A DNA stretch of 20,003 nt from Treponema_I sp045616125 (GCA_045616125.1 JAZLGC010000064.1:1-20003), one strand, 5' to 3'. Positions 6,587-15,047 are shown, counted from the stretch's first letter. Numbers and translations: made by a program. The notes: generated by a model from the letters alone, not told the origin.

Positions 6587-8265
6587 TGAACCGTTTTTTC
6601 AAGACCGCACTTTTCTCACTTATTCTCAGCAGTATAACACTGCCGGTGTTCAGTCAGATTACTTTCTGGAGTGATATGCCCCATGAAGAACTGGCAGCTG
6701 CCATTGCTGACCAGATGACTAACGAAGAACTGCTTTCACAGATTCTGATGTTCGGCTGGGCAGGAGCAGAGCCTACAGAACTGCTGTATAACTGGGTTGC
6801 GCGCGGCCTTGGAAGTGTAAAAGTATTCGGCTGGAATACTGACAATATTTTTCTTGTTGCAAAATCAATCAACAGTCTGCAGGAACATGCCCAGTTCAAC
6901 AGATTTCAGATTCCCCTGTACGTTGCCACTGACCAGGAAGGTGGCTGGATCCGCCATGTAAAAGGGGACTCCAGCGATACTCCCGGAAATCTTGCCATTG
7001 GTGCCGGCGGTTACATCATGGATGCCTACTACACCGGTTATTATATTGGTAAAGAAATGCGTGCATTGGGTATCAACATGAACTTTGCTCCAACGGTTGA
7101 CTTATACACCTCCATTGACAGCACCGTTATCGGTCCCCGCTCTTTTGGAGAAGATCCTGAAACAACAGGCCTTTTAGGAGCCGCTTTTGCGCAGGGCAGC
7201 ATGGATGCCGGCGTTATTCCCACCGCCAAACATTTCCCCGGTCACGGGGATACCAGCACTGACAGTCACGGAAATCTGCCGGTCATCGATATCGACCGCG
7301 AAACATTGTATAACCGGGAATTGGTCCCTTTTAAAACCCTGATCGATGACAATATTCCTGCCATCATGAGCGGACACCTGAGTTTTCCGCAAATTATGAA
7401 AAACAATGAACCGGCATCGCTTTCAAAAACATTCCTGACAGAAGTACTCCGGCGGGATCTTGGTTTTGAAGGACTTATCATTACCGATGATATGATGATG
7501 AACGGTGCAACCATGTATGGCGGTGGTTTCTCCAATGCAGTTACTCTGGCTATTGAAGCCGGCAATGATATTGTTATTTCATCAAGCACCCCGTTACTGG
7601 AAGATGCCGTCTGGCGGGTAAACTTACGCAAAATGAACAACGATCCTGAATTCCGCCAGACAGTATATACCGCAGCACGCCGTGTTCTTTTGAAAAAACT
7701 GGAATACTTCAAAGGTACTAATCCCGTGCCGTTACAGTGCGACATTGGTGCCATAGACGAAGCAATACCAGATCCTGAAGGAACAGAATTCTTTTTTGAT
7801 CAGGCATGCCGTTCCATCAGCACCATGAAAACCGGAGATTTTCCTTACACTGCAGAAAAGGGAGCGGAAGAACGGGTTCTTATTGCAGGACAGTTCTTTA
7901 CCTATACCGATGAACTGCTCAAACGGTATCCTCATGCAAAAATCTACTCCTATAAATACAGCATGTCTGCAGAAAATAAAGCGCAGTATCTTGAAAATCT
8001 GCCCTGGTATGCCCGACAGTTTGATACCATCATCATGTGTGTAGCAAATCAGGATAGTGCCGATCTGGCAAAATCACTGAAAAACAGCGGAAAAAAAGTA
8101 ATCATCATCAGTATTCTTTCTCCAAAGTTTGCAGCAGATCTTACCTGGGCAGATACGGTACTTTTTGCCTACAGTTATTCAGATTTCTCATTCAGAGCGG
8201 CAGCAGCAGTTCTGGCTGGAGAAATTCCCGTATACGGAACGCTGCCTCTTACCCTTCCCCAATGA
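6586..8265 (+). CDS. Exported GH3 beta-N-acetylhexosaminidase (NagZ-like)
   Basis: This 559-residue glycoside hydrolase family 3 protein begins with a signal peptide (about 1-24, ending VFSQ), so it should act in the periplasm. The barrel domain contains TDQEGGWIRHVKG (115-127), the NagZ loop KHFPGHGDTSTDSH (215-228) with the Asp-His pair D226/H228 that acts as general acid/base in NagZ enzymes, and the nucleophile region ITDDMMM (D301). A second, non-catalytic domain follows to the C-terminus, as in Bacillus NagZ (YbbD) and unlike the single-domain cytoplasmic E. coli enzyme. The likely substrate is GlcNAc at the non-reducing end of peptidoglycan fragments or chitin-type oligosaccharides. 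Its ATG overlaps the trxB stop by 1 nt, and its own end overlaps the GNAT gene by 4 nt. Confidence 0.9.
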   Translation: MNRFFKTALFSLILSSITLPVFSQITFWSDMPHEELAAAIADQMTNEELLSQILMFGWAGAEPTELLYNWVARGLGSVKVFGWNTDNIFLVAKSINSLQEHAQFNRFQIPLYVATDQEGGWIRHVKGDSSDTPGNLAIGAGGYIMDAYYTGYYIGKEMRALGINMNFAPTVDLYTSIDSTVIGPRSFGEDPETTGLLGAAFAQGSMDAGVIPTAKHFPGHGDTSTDSHGNLPVIDIDRETLYNRELVPFKTLIDDNIPAIMSGHLSFPQIMKNNEPASLSKTFLTEVLRRDLGFEGLIITDDMMMNGATMYGGGFSNAVTLAIEAGNDIVISSSTPLLEDAVWRVNLRKMNNDPEFRQTVYTAARRVLLKKLEYFKGTNPVPLQCDIGAIDEAIPDPEGTEFFFDQACRSISTMKTGDFPYTAEKGAEERVLIAGQFFTYTDELLKRYPHAKIYSYKYSMSAENKAQYLENLPWYARQFDTIIMCVANQDSADLAKSLKNSGKKVIIISILSPKFAADLTWADTVLFAYSYSDFSFRAAAAVLAGEIPVYGTLPLTLPQ

Positions 8266-9155
8266 ACACCTATACACCCATAGCAGTTTCATCAATTACC
8301 ATTCCAGCTCTCCCTGCCATCGTTTCTTTTCTTGAAAAAAACGAACAGTATCATATTGCCCTTATCAGTCATATCGTTCGCAATGGAGCGCCTTGTCTGC
8401 CGCCAAGTAACATCAAATATTACATTGTGCATGAGGAAAACGGTATCTTCAATTCAGGGGCAATACGTGCGGTTCTTGCCATTGATAACGGAGGAACGCT
8501 GCTTCACGCCATTGATAATCCTGAAACTGCCGATGATTTACGAAATCCACTGGCAAACCTTATGGCTTCATGGGATATTTTCTGCATTATGGGCGATAAA
8601 GCAGGTTCTGTATTTCTCAGATCGATTCTGAAACGACGGGTAAAAGAAGTGCGTGATTATCAGCTTCGCGAATGGCAGGGAAAAGACATGCGGCAACTGA
8701 CGCTGCCGATAAACACAGCCCTTTCTGTATGCACAGTCAGTGATGCGAACAAGTTGATGGATTTGAAAAAAGGCTATTATTTTGAAGAGCAGGCATTACC
8801 GGGCGGAACTTTTTACGCTCCGGCCCACCTGAAACTTCTTCAGGACGAACTGGCAAACCAGCGGGTTCTGGCACTGCAGGATCTTCGTAATCCTGAGCAT
8901 CCCTTTGTTGCAAAAGCAAATACCAATGCCATAGGCAAAAACTGGGTTCAATTAGGTGGCGTTTACACCATGCCAGCCTATCGTGGTAAAGGTTTTGCAA
9001 GGTACCTGGTTCAGCAGCTGTCATTGTATGCCGCCCAGTATTCCATTAAAACAGCATTATTCGTCAAAACGCAGAATCTGGCAGCACAGAACGCCTATAC
9101 TGCCGCAGGTTTTATTACCAAAGGTTCTTTTGAAATAAGTTACTTTACCTCATAG
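8262..9155 (+). CDS. GNAT-family N-acetyltransferase with unknown N-terminal domain
   Basis: The C-terminal third of this 297-residue protein is a GNAT acetyltransferase. The acetyl-CoA binding motif VYTMPAYRGKGFARYL at about 234-249 carries the Q/R-x-x-G-x-G/A loop, followed by a helix and the typical late segment QNLAAQNAYTAAGF. The first 190 residues are not recognised in detail but resemble the degenerate GNAT half seen in two-domain family members. No signal peptide is visible, so it is cytoplasmic. The start overlaps the GH3 stop (ATGA). The acceptor is unknown. Its position behind a NagZ-like enzyme makes an amino sugar or peptide from wall turnover a possible substrate, but this is only inference from context. 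No strong terminator follows. Confidence 0.8.
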   Translation: MNTYTPIAVSSITIPALPAIVSFLEKNEQYHIALISHIVRNGAPCLPPSNIKYYIVHEENGIFNSGAIRAVLAIDNGGTLLHAIDNPETADDLRNPLANLMASWDIFCIMGDKAGSVFLRSILKRRVKEVRDYQLREWQGKDMRQLTLPINTALSVCTVSDANKLMDLKKGYYFEEQALPGGTFYAPAHLKLLQDELANQRVLALQDLRNPEHPFVAKANTNAIGKNWVQLGGVYTMPAYRGKGFARYLVQQLSLYAAQYSIKTALFVKTQNLAAQNAYTAAGFITKGSFEISYFTS

Positions 9156-9221
9156 ACGCTTTCTGTTCTTTCCTATAGAATCAACTTTAATAATACTTAA
9201 GTTTCTAAAAAGGAGTTAAAG

Positions 9222-10742
9222 TTGAATTCAAGAATGATTGCAATGTTCATAGCATTCATCTGTTATCTGGGACTCATGGTATACGTAGGCATGAGAAACA
9301 TGAAAAACACCAAAAGTTCATCAGATTTTTTCCTTGGTGGACGTAAAGTTGGTCCATGGACTGCCGCATTAAGCGCAGAAGCTTCAGATATGTCGGGATG
9401 GCTCCTTATGGGACTTCCAGGACTTGCGTATCTTGGCGGTATCAAAGAAGTATTCTGGACTGCATTAGGTCTTACTGCCGGAACATACCTGAACTGGCTT
9501 ATCGTAGCAAAACCGTTGCGTAAAAGTACCATTGCCTTTGGAGACAGCATTACCCTTCCTGAATTCTTTACCAATCGTTTTAAGGATTCAAAACATCTTA
9601 TTGCTACCGTTTCTGTTGTATTCATCATTCTTTTCTTCACCATTTACACGGCCAGCGGCTTCGTAGCCTGCGCAAAACTGTTCAACAGCGTCTTTGGAAT
9701 TCCCTATCATGTGGGTCTGGTTATCGGCCTTATCGTAATTCTTACCTACACACTGCTTGGCGGATTCATGGCTGTATGTACCACAGACTTTATTCAGGGA
9801 ACTCTGATGTTCGTTGCCCTGGTTGTTACCATGGTTATCATTACATTCAGTCTAGGAGGTCCTGTTGCTGCATTTGAAAATGTTACCTCTTTTGGACAGC
9901 GTGCCATGGCAGGTGAATTTGGTGATGTTCTGAAAGCAAAATTTACTGCAAATCAAAGCTACGGTCTTGTACCTATTATTTCAGCACTGGCCTGGGGCCT
10001 TGGTTACTTTGGTATGCCTCATATTCTGGTACGCTTCATGGGTATTCGTTCCGGTGAAGAAGTTGCATTCAGCAGACGTGTTGCCACTATCTGGGTAGTA
10101 TTTGCCTTTATCGGAGCATGGGTTGTTGGTTCTTTCGGAACCCAGTTTCTTGCATCCAAAGGAATTATTCTTGAGCCAGCGGCAGCAGAAACCGTATTCA
10201 GCGTTGAATTGCAGTCTATTTATCCGGCATTCATCGCAGGTTTGTTCCTGTGTGGTATTCTTGCCGCAGCAATGAGTACGGCAGACAGTCAGCTTCTTGT
10301 TGCATCAAGTGCTTTCAGCCGTGACGTTTTTAAGGCGTTCATCAAACCTGACGCCTCTGAAAAAACTGTTCTCAATGTAAGCCGTATTACCGTACTGGGA
10401 ATCAGTGCCATTGCATTCTGTCTGTCACTTGATCCTTCAAGTTCAATCTTTGATCTGGTAAGTTATGCCTGGGCCGGATTCGGTGCTACTTTCGGTCCTA
10501 TTATTCTGCTGGCTCTGTTCTGGCGCAATGCTACCAGAAATGGAGCTTTTGCAGGTCTTGTTGCCGGAGGAATTACCGTTGTTGCATGGCACAATTTGAG
10601 TGGCGGTATTTTTGACGTATACGAAATTCTGCCTGGATTTGCCGTAACACTGATTGTTGCAGTAATCGTAAGTCTTTGTGATAAAAACAAGAATCCGGAA
10701 ATGCTTAAAGAATTTGACGCTTATAAGGCATTAAAAGACTAA
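9222..10742 (+). CDS. putP: Sodium/proline symporter
   Basis: This 506-residue protein is a clear PutP of the sodium:solute symporter family, importing proline with Na+ across the inner membrane. SAEASDMSGWLLMGLPG at 51-67 contains D56 and S58, matching the Na+-site D55 and S57 of E. coli PutP. AAMSTADSQLLV (about 345-356) is the conserved TM9-region Na+ motif. About 13 transmembrane segments are visible. The start chosen is TTG at 9222, because AAAAAGGAG ends 6 nt before it; ATG at 9234 would be too far from it. The gene is followed by a strong terminator, and is probably monocistronic. Amino-acid import suits a fermentative host-associated spirochaete. Confidence 0.93.
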   Translation: MNSRMIAMFIAFICYLGLMVYVGMRNMKNTKSSSDFFLGGRKVGPWTAALSAEASDMSGWLLMGLPGLAYLGGIKEVFWTALGLTAGTYLNWLIVAKPLRKSTIAFGDSITLPEFFTNRFKDSKHLIATVSVVFIILFFTIYTASGFVACAKLFNSVFGIPYHVGLVIGLIVILTYTLLGGFMAVCTTDFIQGTLMFVALVVTMVIITFSLGGPVAAFENVTSFGQRAMAGEFGDVLKAKFTANQSYGLVPIISALAWGLGYFGMPHILVRFMGIRSGEEVAFSRRVATIWVVFAFIGAWVVGSFGTQFLASKGIILEPAAAETVFSVELQSIYPAFIAGLFLCGILAAAMSTADSQLLVASSAFSRDVFKAFIKPDASEKTVLNVSRITVLGISAIAFCLSLDPSSSIFDLVSYAWAGFGATFGPIILLALFWRNATRNGAFAGLVAGGITVVAWHNLSGGIFDVYEILPGFAVTLIVAVIVSLCDKNKNPEMLKEFDAYKALKD

Positions 10743-10754
10743 GCAGTTTGAGAG

Positions 10755-10786
10755 GCTGTCCCGAAAGTATGGGACAGCTTTTTTTT
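10755..10786 (+). terminator. Rho-independent terminator of putP
   Basis: Arms GCTGTCCC (10755-10762) and GGGACAGC (10771-10778) with an 8-nt loop are followed by eight T. The T run reaches the stop codon of the convergent phosphoesterase gene, so the same hairpin lies just past that gene's end. Confidence 0.93.
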
Positions 10787-11483
10787 ACACAGAATAGATA
10801 CTGAAGCTGAAGTTGCCGAAGATAGTTTCGCTGATGCTGAAGTATTCTACTTTGTACCGTTCACGGTTACCGGGGAATGAAACAACGGCAAAAGAGGGGA
10901 GCGTTCCTCCACGTGGTCGGGAACAGCTGCCGGGATTTAATATCAAAGTTCCGGCAATTTCTTCTCTGTACGGTACGTGGGTATGCCCGTAAAACACCAG
11001 GTCTGCACTAAGTGTATAGGCAGCATTTGAAAGCGTTTCAAGACCGTAATCTACAGAATGACGATGCCCATGACAGGCAAAAATCTTTCTGCCGGCAGCA
11101 GTAAATTCAATACGTTCAGGAACACGCAGCTGTTTCATCACCGGGACTTCGCTTTCTTCTGAGTCTTCGGCATCAATAGCCAGTGAATAAGATGGAGCAT
11201 CTCCATTACCCCGGACAATAGCAAGTACCGGCGGTAGTTTACTGCGTAAATCTGCATCTGCCCATGCAATTTCAATGAATGTAGCAATGTCGCAGGATCC
11301 ATCACCGCAGAAAACAAGCGCATCAGCATCGGGACCAAAACCAGATACTATCTTTTCAAATACTTCGTATTCGCCATGAGTATCAGAAACAACAATAATC
11401 ATGGCATCACGTTTATTTTCCAACGCTGCAATATCTGCTGCAGACCCAATCAATCCGTTTTCCTGCTGAATTAACGCATTCAT
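10785..11483 (-). CDS. YfcE/MJ0936-type metallophosphoesterase
   Basis: This 232-residue protein has all metal-binding motifs of the calcineurin-like YfcE family in order: SDTHG (33-37), GDGSCD (60-65), RGNGD (91-95), HGH (138-140) and GHTH (166-169), then LNPGS. Such enzymes are Mn/Ni-dependent phosphodiesterases with poorly known natural substrates. Compared with the usual YfcE start just before the first motif, it has about 28 extra N-terminal residues. ATG at 11483 with a GGAGAG Shine-Dalgarno 6 nt upstream supports the longer form; an internal ATG at 11402 would give the standard length but lacks a clear ribosome site. It follows the lipoprotein gene by 45 nt on the same strand and is likely co-transcribed. 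No signal peptide is visible. Confidence 0.88.
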   Translation of the reverse strand: MNALIQQENGLIGSAADIAALENKRDAMIIVVSDTHGEYEVFEKIVSGFGPDADALVFCGDGSCDIATFIEIAWADADLRSKLPPVLAIVRGNGDAPSYSLAIDAEDSEESEVPVMKQLRVPERIEFTAAGRKIFACHGHRHSVDYGLETLSNAAYTLSADLVFYGHTHVPYREEIAGTLILNPGSCSRPRGGTLPSFAVVSFPGNRERYKVEYFSISETIFGNFSFSIYSV

Positions 11484-11528
11484 CACATACTCTCCGTTTT
11501 ATGCCACAAGCCAGCTATTAGTACCAGA

Positions 11529-12407
11529 TTACTGAATAAGTACATAGTGATTCTGTGCTCTAAGTCCTGATTCAGGTTCAATAAAAGGAACAACAGAACA
11601 GGATACTCCCTGCCGGATCATTTCCTTTTGCAACGACCCGACAATTGCACTCATCTGAGATGCAACCGTTTCTCCCTCTACCGCACTACGGCTGCGGTTT
11701 TTCATGGTCTGAATAACACTGATAAGAACCTGTGCCATATCGCCAGTATAACTCCGCTGTTCTTCCGGTGTAAGAGCTTCAAGCATATCAAAGCCGGCAT
11801 CAGAATTATCAGCATCAGAAAGAATCACCAGGTTACTGTAATCAAGAACAAATGTTGACGCTTCTTCTGTCTCCAGAATTTCATCCTGGGGAAATACAGA
11901 ATATACCGGATATGCAATGCCGGAATCCTGAAGCCGTGCAAGGGCCGCATGAGTCCGTTCCGGGGCAGCAACAACGACAAGCCCGTCAAGGTTATAACCT
12001 GCCAGAAGTTCTGAAATAAAAGCCAGACGGATAGCCTTGCCATCGATATATGATTTATCAAAAATGAAAGGAAGAATCAGACCATTGTTTTCAGCAAGAC
12101 CGAACTGATTCTCCAAAGCATCAATAATCCGCTGACGTTCAGTTGTTTCATCGCCTTCTTTTGTATACCCGTGCCCAAAAAGCACTGCAATCCGGGGATA
12201 GTCACCGGGAATCCAGTTCGGTAATGAAAAATCCGCAGATTCAGTAATCCATTCTGATTCTTCGGGAATCTGGGCAAGTAATTCGTCTGGTTCAGGTTTT
12301 TCTGTTTTTTTTATAAATGATGGATTGCATGACGAAAGAGAAAAAAAGACGAGTGCTGTAATGAGCAAAAAACGTGTTTTTAACTGATGGCGGAAATTCG
12401 CATTCAT
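11529..12407 (-). CDS. Lipoprotein, possibly periplasmic-binding-like fold
   Basis: The product starts at an ATG at 12407 and has 292 residues. A lipoprotein signal is visible: basic MNANFRHQLKTR, hydrophobic FLLITALVFFSL, and a loose spirochaetal lipobox LSSC with lipidated C27. A linker rich in Glu/Pro follows. The main domain has alternating strands and helices (PRIAVLFGHGY, LDGLVVVAAPE, YPVYSVFPQDE, NLVILSDADNS), like type 1 periplasmic binding proteins, but no ligand motif or transporter neighbours are present. Specific function is unknown. The frame is open upstream to 12437, and MIFP at 12419 is an alternative start; neither has a good Shine-Dalgarno. It probably heads an operon with the phosphoesterase. 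The promoter must overlap the divergent methyltransferase gene region. Confidence 0.72.
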   Translation of the reverse strand: MNANFRHQLKTRFLLITALVFFSLSSCNPSFIKKTEKPEPDELLAQIPEESEWITESADFSLPNWIPGDYPRIAVLFGHGYTKEGDETTERQRIIDALENQFGLAENNGLILPFIFDKSYIDGKAIRLAFISELLAGYNLDGLVVVAAPERTHAALARLQDSGIAYPVYSVFPQDEILETEEASTFVLDYSNLVILSDADNSDAGFDMLEALTPEEQRSYTGDMAQVLISVIQTMKNRSRSAVEGETVASQMSAIVGSLQKEMIRQGVSCSVVPFIEPESGLRAQNHYVLIQ

Positions 12408-12466
12408 GGGAAAAATCATACCATGTAATTGACGCAAGGGGAATAAGCATACACAATAGGCGGACT

Positions 12467-13060
12467 ATGACAACAACAAACCAGTTTGACGACATGAAGC
12501 TGTATGCTGCCCTGAATGCAGTTCCGATTATGGCAGACGAGACCAATACCTTTATTGCCCAGTACATACAGGATCACGGGGTAAAAAAAGTTCTGGAGAT
12601 TGGAACAGCCATCGGATTTTCTGCAATCACCTTTGCTCTTGCTGCGGAAGATGTTCAGGTAACAACGATTGAGCTGGATGAAGACCGGTACCGGAAAGCG
12701 CTGCAGAATATTGAGGAAAAGGGATTGTCAGACCGGATTACTGCTGTTTTAGGTGATGCCGCACTGTATGAAACTGACGAACAGTTTGACCTTATCTTTA
12801 TTGATGGTCCTAAAGCCCAGTACATCAATCATTTTGAAAAATTCAAGAACAATCTGGCTGAAGGTGGCGTTATCATTACTGATAACTTGAGTTTTCACGG
12901 ATTTGTTGAAGATTTGAGTTTGACAAACAACTACAGTACAAAAAAACTGGTAAAAAAAATCCAGAAGTATATTACATTTCTTGAGGAAAACACGGAGTTT
13001 GAAACAGAATTTTTCCCTATCGGTGACAAGATTTCTGTAACCCGCCGGCGCCCATCCTGA
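12467..13060 (+). CDS. SAM-dependent O-methyltransferase, TrmR/YrrM-like
   Basis: This 197-residue protein belongs to the cation-dependent O-methyltransferase (family 3, COMT-like) group. The SAM-binding LEIGTAIGFSA is at 43-53, the acidic TIELDEDR at 67-74, and metal ligands lie in FIDGPKAQY (D113) and IITDN (D139, N140). The closest match in pattern is Bacillus TrmR (YrrM), which methylates 5-hydroxyuridine at tRNA position 34; that specific role is inferred from the motif resemblance only. The frame is open from 12374, but ATG at 12467 with AGGCGG upstream gives the usual N-terminus. A TTGACG at 12429-12434 may be its -35, though a matching -10 is poor. The C-terminal stop is followed by palindromic repeats. 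Confidence 0.82.
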   Translation: MTTTNQFDDMKLYAALNAVPIMADETNTFIAQYIQDHGVKKVLEIGTAIGFSAITFALAAEDVQVTTIELDEDRYRKALQNIEEKGLSDRITAVLGDAALYETDEQFDLIFIDGPKAQYINHFEKFKNNLAEGGVIITDNLSFHGFVEDLSLTNNYSTKKLVKKIQKYITFLEENTEFETEFFPIGDKISVTRRRPS

Positions 13061-13071
13061 GTACTATCAGA

Positions 13072-13200
13072 TGCTGAAACAAGTTCAGCATGACGTATAC
13101 GCTGTCATTCTAGTTAGTTCCCGTCATCCTGAACTTGATTCAGGACCACAGAACTTGTCATGGCTACAGTAGCATCAGGACCACTGAGCCTGTCGAAGTG
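13072..13200. repeat. Cluster of three short palindromic intergenic repeats
   Basis: Between convergent genes lie TGCTGAA/TTCAGCA (13072-13090, 5-nt loop), TCCTGAA/TTCAGGA (13127-13145, 5-nt loop) and a CACTGAGCCTGTCGAAGTG block (13182-13200). All belong to a widespread bacterial family of dispersed palindromes whose translation gives strings such as PELDSGS. They may act as transcription stops for both genes, but T-tracts are missing. Confidence 0.75.
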
Positions 13201-13206
13201 TTCCTG

Positions 13207-14010
13207 TTATTCAGTATATTCAGTATAAGCGTAGGCGCTGTGGTTATGAATGCTTTCGTAGTTTTCAGCTTCTACGGTAAAGCGGGTAAATACTGCTGCA
13301 TCGTCTGATTTTACGCTGCGTAATGCCTGATATACTTCACGGACAACGTCTTCAACAAAGCGTGGATTATCGTAGGCATGTTCCGTTACATATTTTTCGT
13401 CTTCGCGTTTCAACAAAGAATACACACCGCTGGAAGCGCATCCTTCTACCAGTTCAATAATGTCTTCAATCCAGAACATGTGCCGGGCTTCCAACTGTAC
13501 TTTTACAATGCCCCGCTGGTTATGAGCTCCATATTCACTGATTGCCTTTGAGCAGGGACACAAGGTAGTTACGGGAATTTCAATACTTACAGTAAACGTT
13601 TCTTTTGCATCCTGACTGTCAGTCTGTTTCCATACATGACCTTCATAAGTACACTGGTAGCACATCATGCCGCTTTGTTCTGACACAGGAGCCTTCTTTT
13701 CCATAAAGAACGGGAAACGCATGATTGCAAAGGCTTCCTCTGCATCCAGTTTAGTGGTCATTTCCTGCAGCATGGCAAGAAAACGCTTCATACTCAGATC
13801 CCCGTGATAACTGTGAAACAGTTCCACAAAGCGACTCATGTGAGTGCCTTTATAGTGATGGGGCAGATTCACAAAAAGATCAGCAGTGGCAGTTGTCAGT
13901 TGGGTTTTATGGGCTTTATCGAGCACTTTTACCGGATACTGCAGCCCTTTTACACCAACTTTTTTTAATGGAATTTCACGCTCATCACGTTCGTTCTGAA
14001 TATCTCTCAT
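13207..14010 (-). CDS. folE2: GTP cyclohydrolase FolE2 (type IB)
   Basis: This 267-residue protein is GTP cyclohydrolase IB, converting GTP to 7,8-dihydroneopterin triphosphate for folate and, in some bacteria, queuosine synthesis. The family motifs GTHMSRFVE (about 54-62) and the metal/active-site CPCSKAISEYGAHNQR (about 147-162, containing the key Cys) are intact. The length is normal. The start chosen is ATG at 14010, which lies 10 nt after the folD stop; the longer frame to 14052 would run into folD. It is the second gene of a folD-folE2 operon. FolE2 is the Zn-independent alternative to FolE; whether this strain also has FolE cannot be seen here. Confidence 0.92.
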   Translation of the reverse strand: MRDIQNERDEREIPLKKVGVKGLQYPVKVLDKAHKTQLTTATADLFVNLPHHYKGTHMSRFVELFHSYHGDLSMKRFLAMLQEMTTKLDAEEAFAIMRFPFFMEKKAPVSEQSGMMCYQCTYEGHVWKQTDSQDAKETFTVSIEIPVTTLCPCSKAISEYGAHNQRGIVKVQLEARHMFWIEDIIELVEGCASSGVYSLLKREDEKYVTEHAYDNPRFVEDVVREVYQALRSVKSDDAAVFTRFTVEAENYESIHNHSAYAYTEYTE

Positions 14011-14020
14011 TATCGTTCTC

Positions 14021-14899
14021 TTAGTTTTCCAGAGTCCATTTTGCAGCTTCAAGGGTATTTACCATAAGCATGGCTATGGTCATAGGCCCTACACCGCGTG
14101 GAACAGGGGTAATGAAAGAAGCAACTTCTTTTGCAGCTTCAAAGTCCACATCACCCACAAGACGGAAGCCTGATTTTTTGGAACTGTCCGGAATGCGGTT
14201 CACCCCAACATCAATAACCGTTGCTCCCGGTTTAATCATATCGGCAGTAATTGCACCAGCTTTTCCCACAGCAGCAATAAGAATATCTGCCTGACGGGTA
14301 ATAGATGCCAGATCTTTTGTACCGGTATGGCAGATAGTTACCGTAGCATTTACATCACGACGTGCCATAAGAAGTGCTACCGGCTTACCGACAATATTAC
14401 TGCGGCCAACAACAACCGCATGGGCTCCATCCGTAGGAATCTGCATGGTTTTCAGCAGTTTGATGATACCGTTGGGTGTACAGGGCAGGAAGGAGCGGTT
14501 ACCGATAACCAGATTTCCTACAGAAATCGGATGAAAGCCGTCAACGTCTTTTTTTGGGTCAATGGCAAGAATAACTTTCTGCTCATCAATATGTTTCGGA
14601 AGGGGCAGCTGAACCAGAATACCGTGAACGGAAGGGTCTGCATTTAAATCAGCAATCAGTGTAAGAAGATCAGCTTCACTGGTATCTTCAGGAAGATGAA
14701 TTGATTTATCAGCCATGCCTACATCTGCAAGAGCTTTCTGTTTTCCGGTAACGTACGAAACACTTGCAGGGTTTTCTCCAACAAGAATCACTGCCAGACA
14801 GGGAGTAACACCTTTTTCTTTAAGAGCGGCAGTTTCTGCTGCTACCTGTTCCCGTGTCTGCCGGGCAATTTCAAAACCGTCAATAATTGTTGCTGCCAT
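14021..14899 (-). CDS. folD: Methylene-THF dehydrogenase/methenyl-THF cyclohydrolase
   Basis: This 292-residue bifunctional enzyme oxidises 5,10-methylene-THF with NADP and hydrolyses the product to 10-formyl-THF. The catalytic Tyr49 and Lys53 lie in SYVTGKQKA, the substrate motif DVDGFHP at 118-124, the nucleotide motif GRSNIVGKP at 165-173 and PVPRGVGPMT near the C-terminus. Length and order match the family. The ATG at 14899 has an AAGGAAC Shine-Dalgarno. It heads the operon with folE2, linking one-carbon flow to pterin synthesis. A hairpin (14914-14940) lies in its leader. Confidence 0.95.
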   Translation of the reverse strand: MAATIIDGFEIARQTREQVAAETAALKEKGVTPCLAVILVGENPASVSYVTGKQKALADVGMADKSIHLPEDTSEADLLTLIADLNADPSVHGILVQLPLPKHIDEQKVILAIDPKKDVDGFHPISVGNLVIGNRSFLPCTPNGIIKLLKTMQIPTDGAHAVVVGRSNIVGKPVALLMARRDVNATVTICHTGTKDLASITRQADILIAAVGKAGAITADMIKPGATVIDVGVNRIPDSSKKSGFRLVGDVDFEAAKEVASFITPVPRGVGPMTIAMLMVNTLEAAKWTLEN

Positions 14900-14913
14900 T
14901 TTCGTTCCTTCTT

Positions 14914-14940
14914 ACGGCAGGCTGTAACCTTCAGCCCCGT
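14914..14940 (-). promoter_or_regulatory. Hairpin in the folD leader
   Basis: On the minus strand ACGG-GGCTG pairs with CAGCC-(TG)-CCGT around a 7-nt loop, giving a 9-bp stem with a 2-nt bulge. It ends 3 nt before the AAGGAAC ribosome site of folD, so it could affect initiation. It does not match the consensus of the known tetrahydrofolate riboswitches as far as can be judged by eye. Confidence 0.35.
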
Positions 14941-14965
14941 ATGGTCGTTATGTTACCGTGGACAC

Positions 14966-14997
14966 GTGTAGTCCAAACAGCTACACTATAGTATAAA
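14966..14997 (+). promoter_or_regulatory. Candidate operator and promoter for the outer-membrane protein gene
   Basis: GTGTAG (14966-14971) and CTACAC (14981-14986) form an inverted repeat with a 9-nt spacer in the divergent folD/OMP gap. It overlaps a weak promoter, TAGTCC (14969-14974) and TATAAA (14992-14997), spaced 17 nt, that would drive the gene at 15048. The -10 matches 5/6, the -35 only 3/6. Confidence 0.35.
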
Positions 14998-15047
14998 ATT
15001 TTAACGTCTATTTCCACTGATAACTTCCATTTAGAAAGCGAGGAATT

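Noticed and set aside
7266..7754. 162-residue minus-strand open frame within the GH3 gene
   Set aside because: It is antisense to the catalytic region of a well-supported GH3 enzyme.
13072..13200. CRISPR array
   Set aside because: The repeats are palindromic, unequal in sequence, irregularly spaced, and have no spacers of constant length or cas genes nearby.
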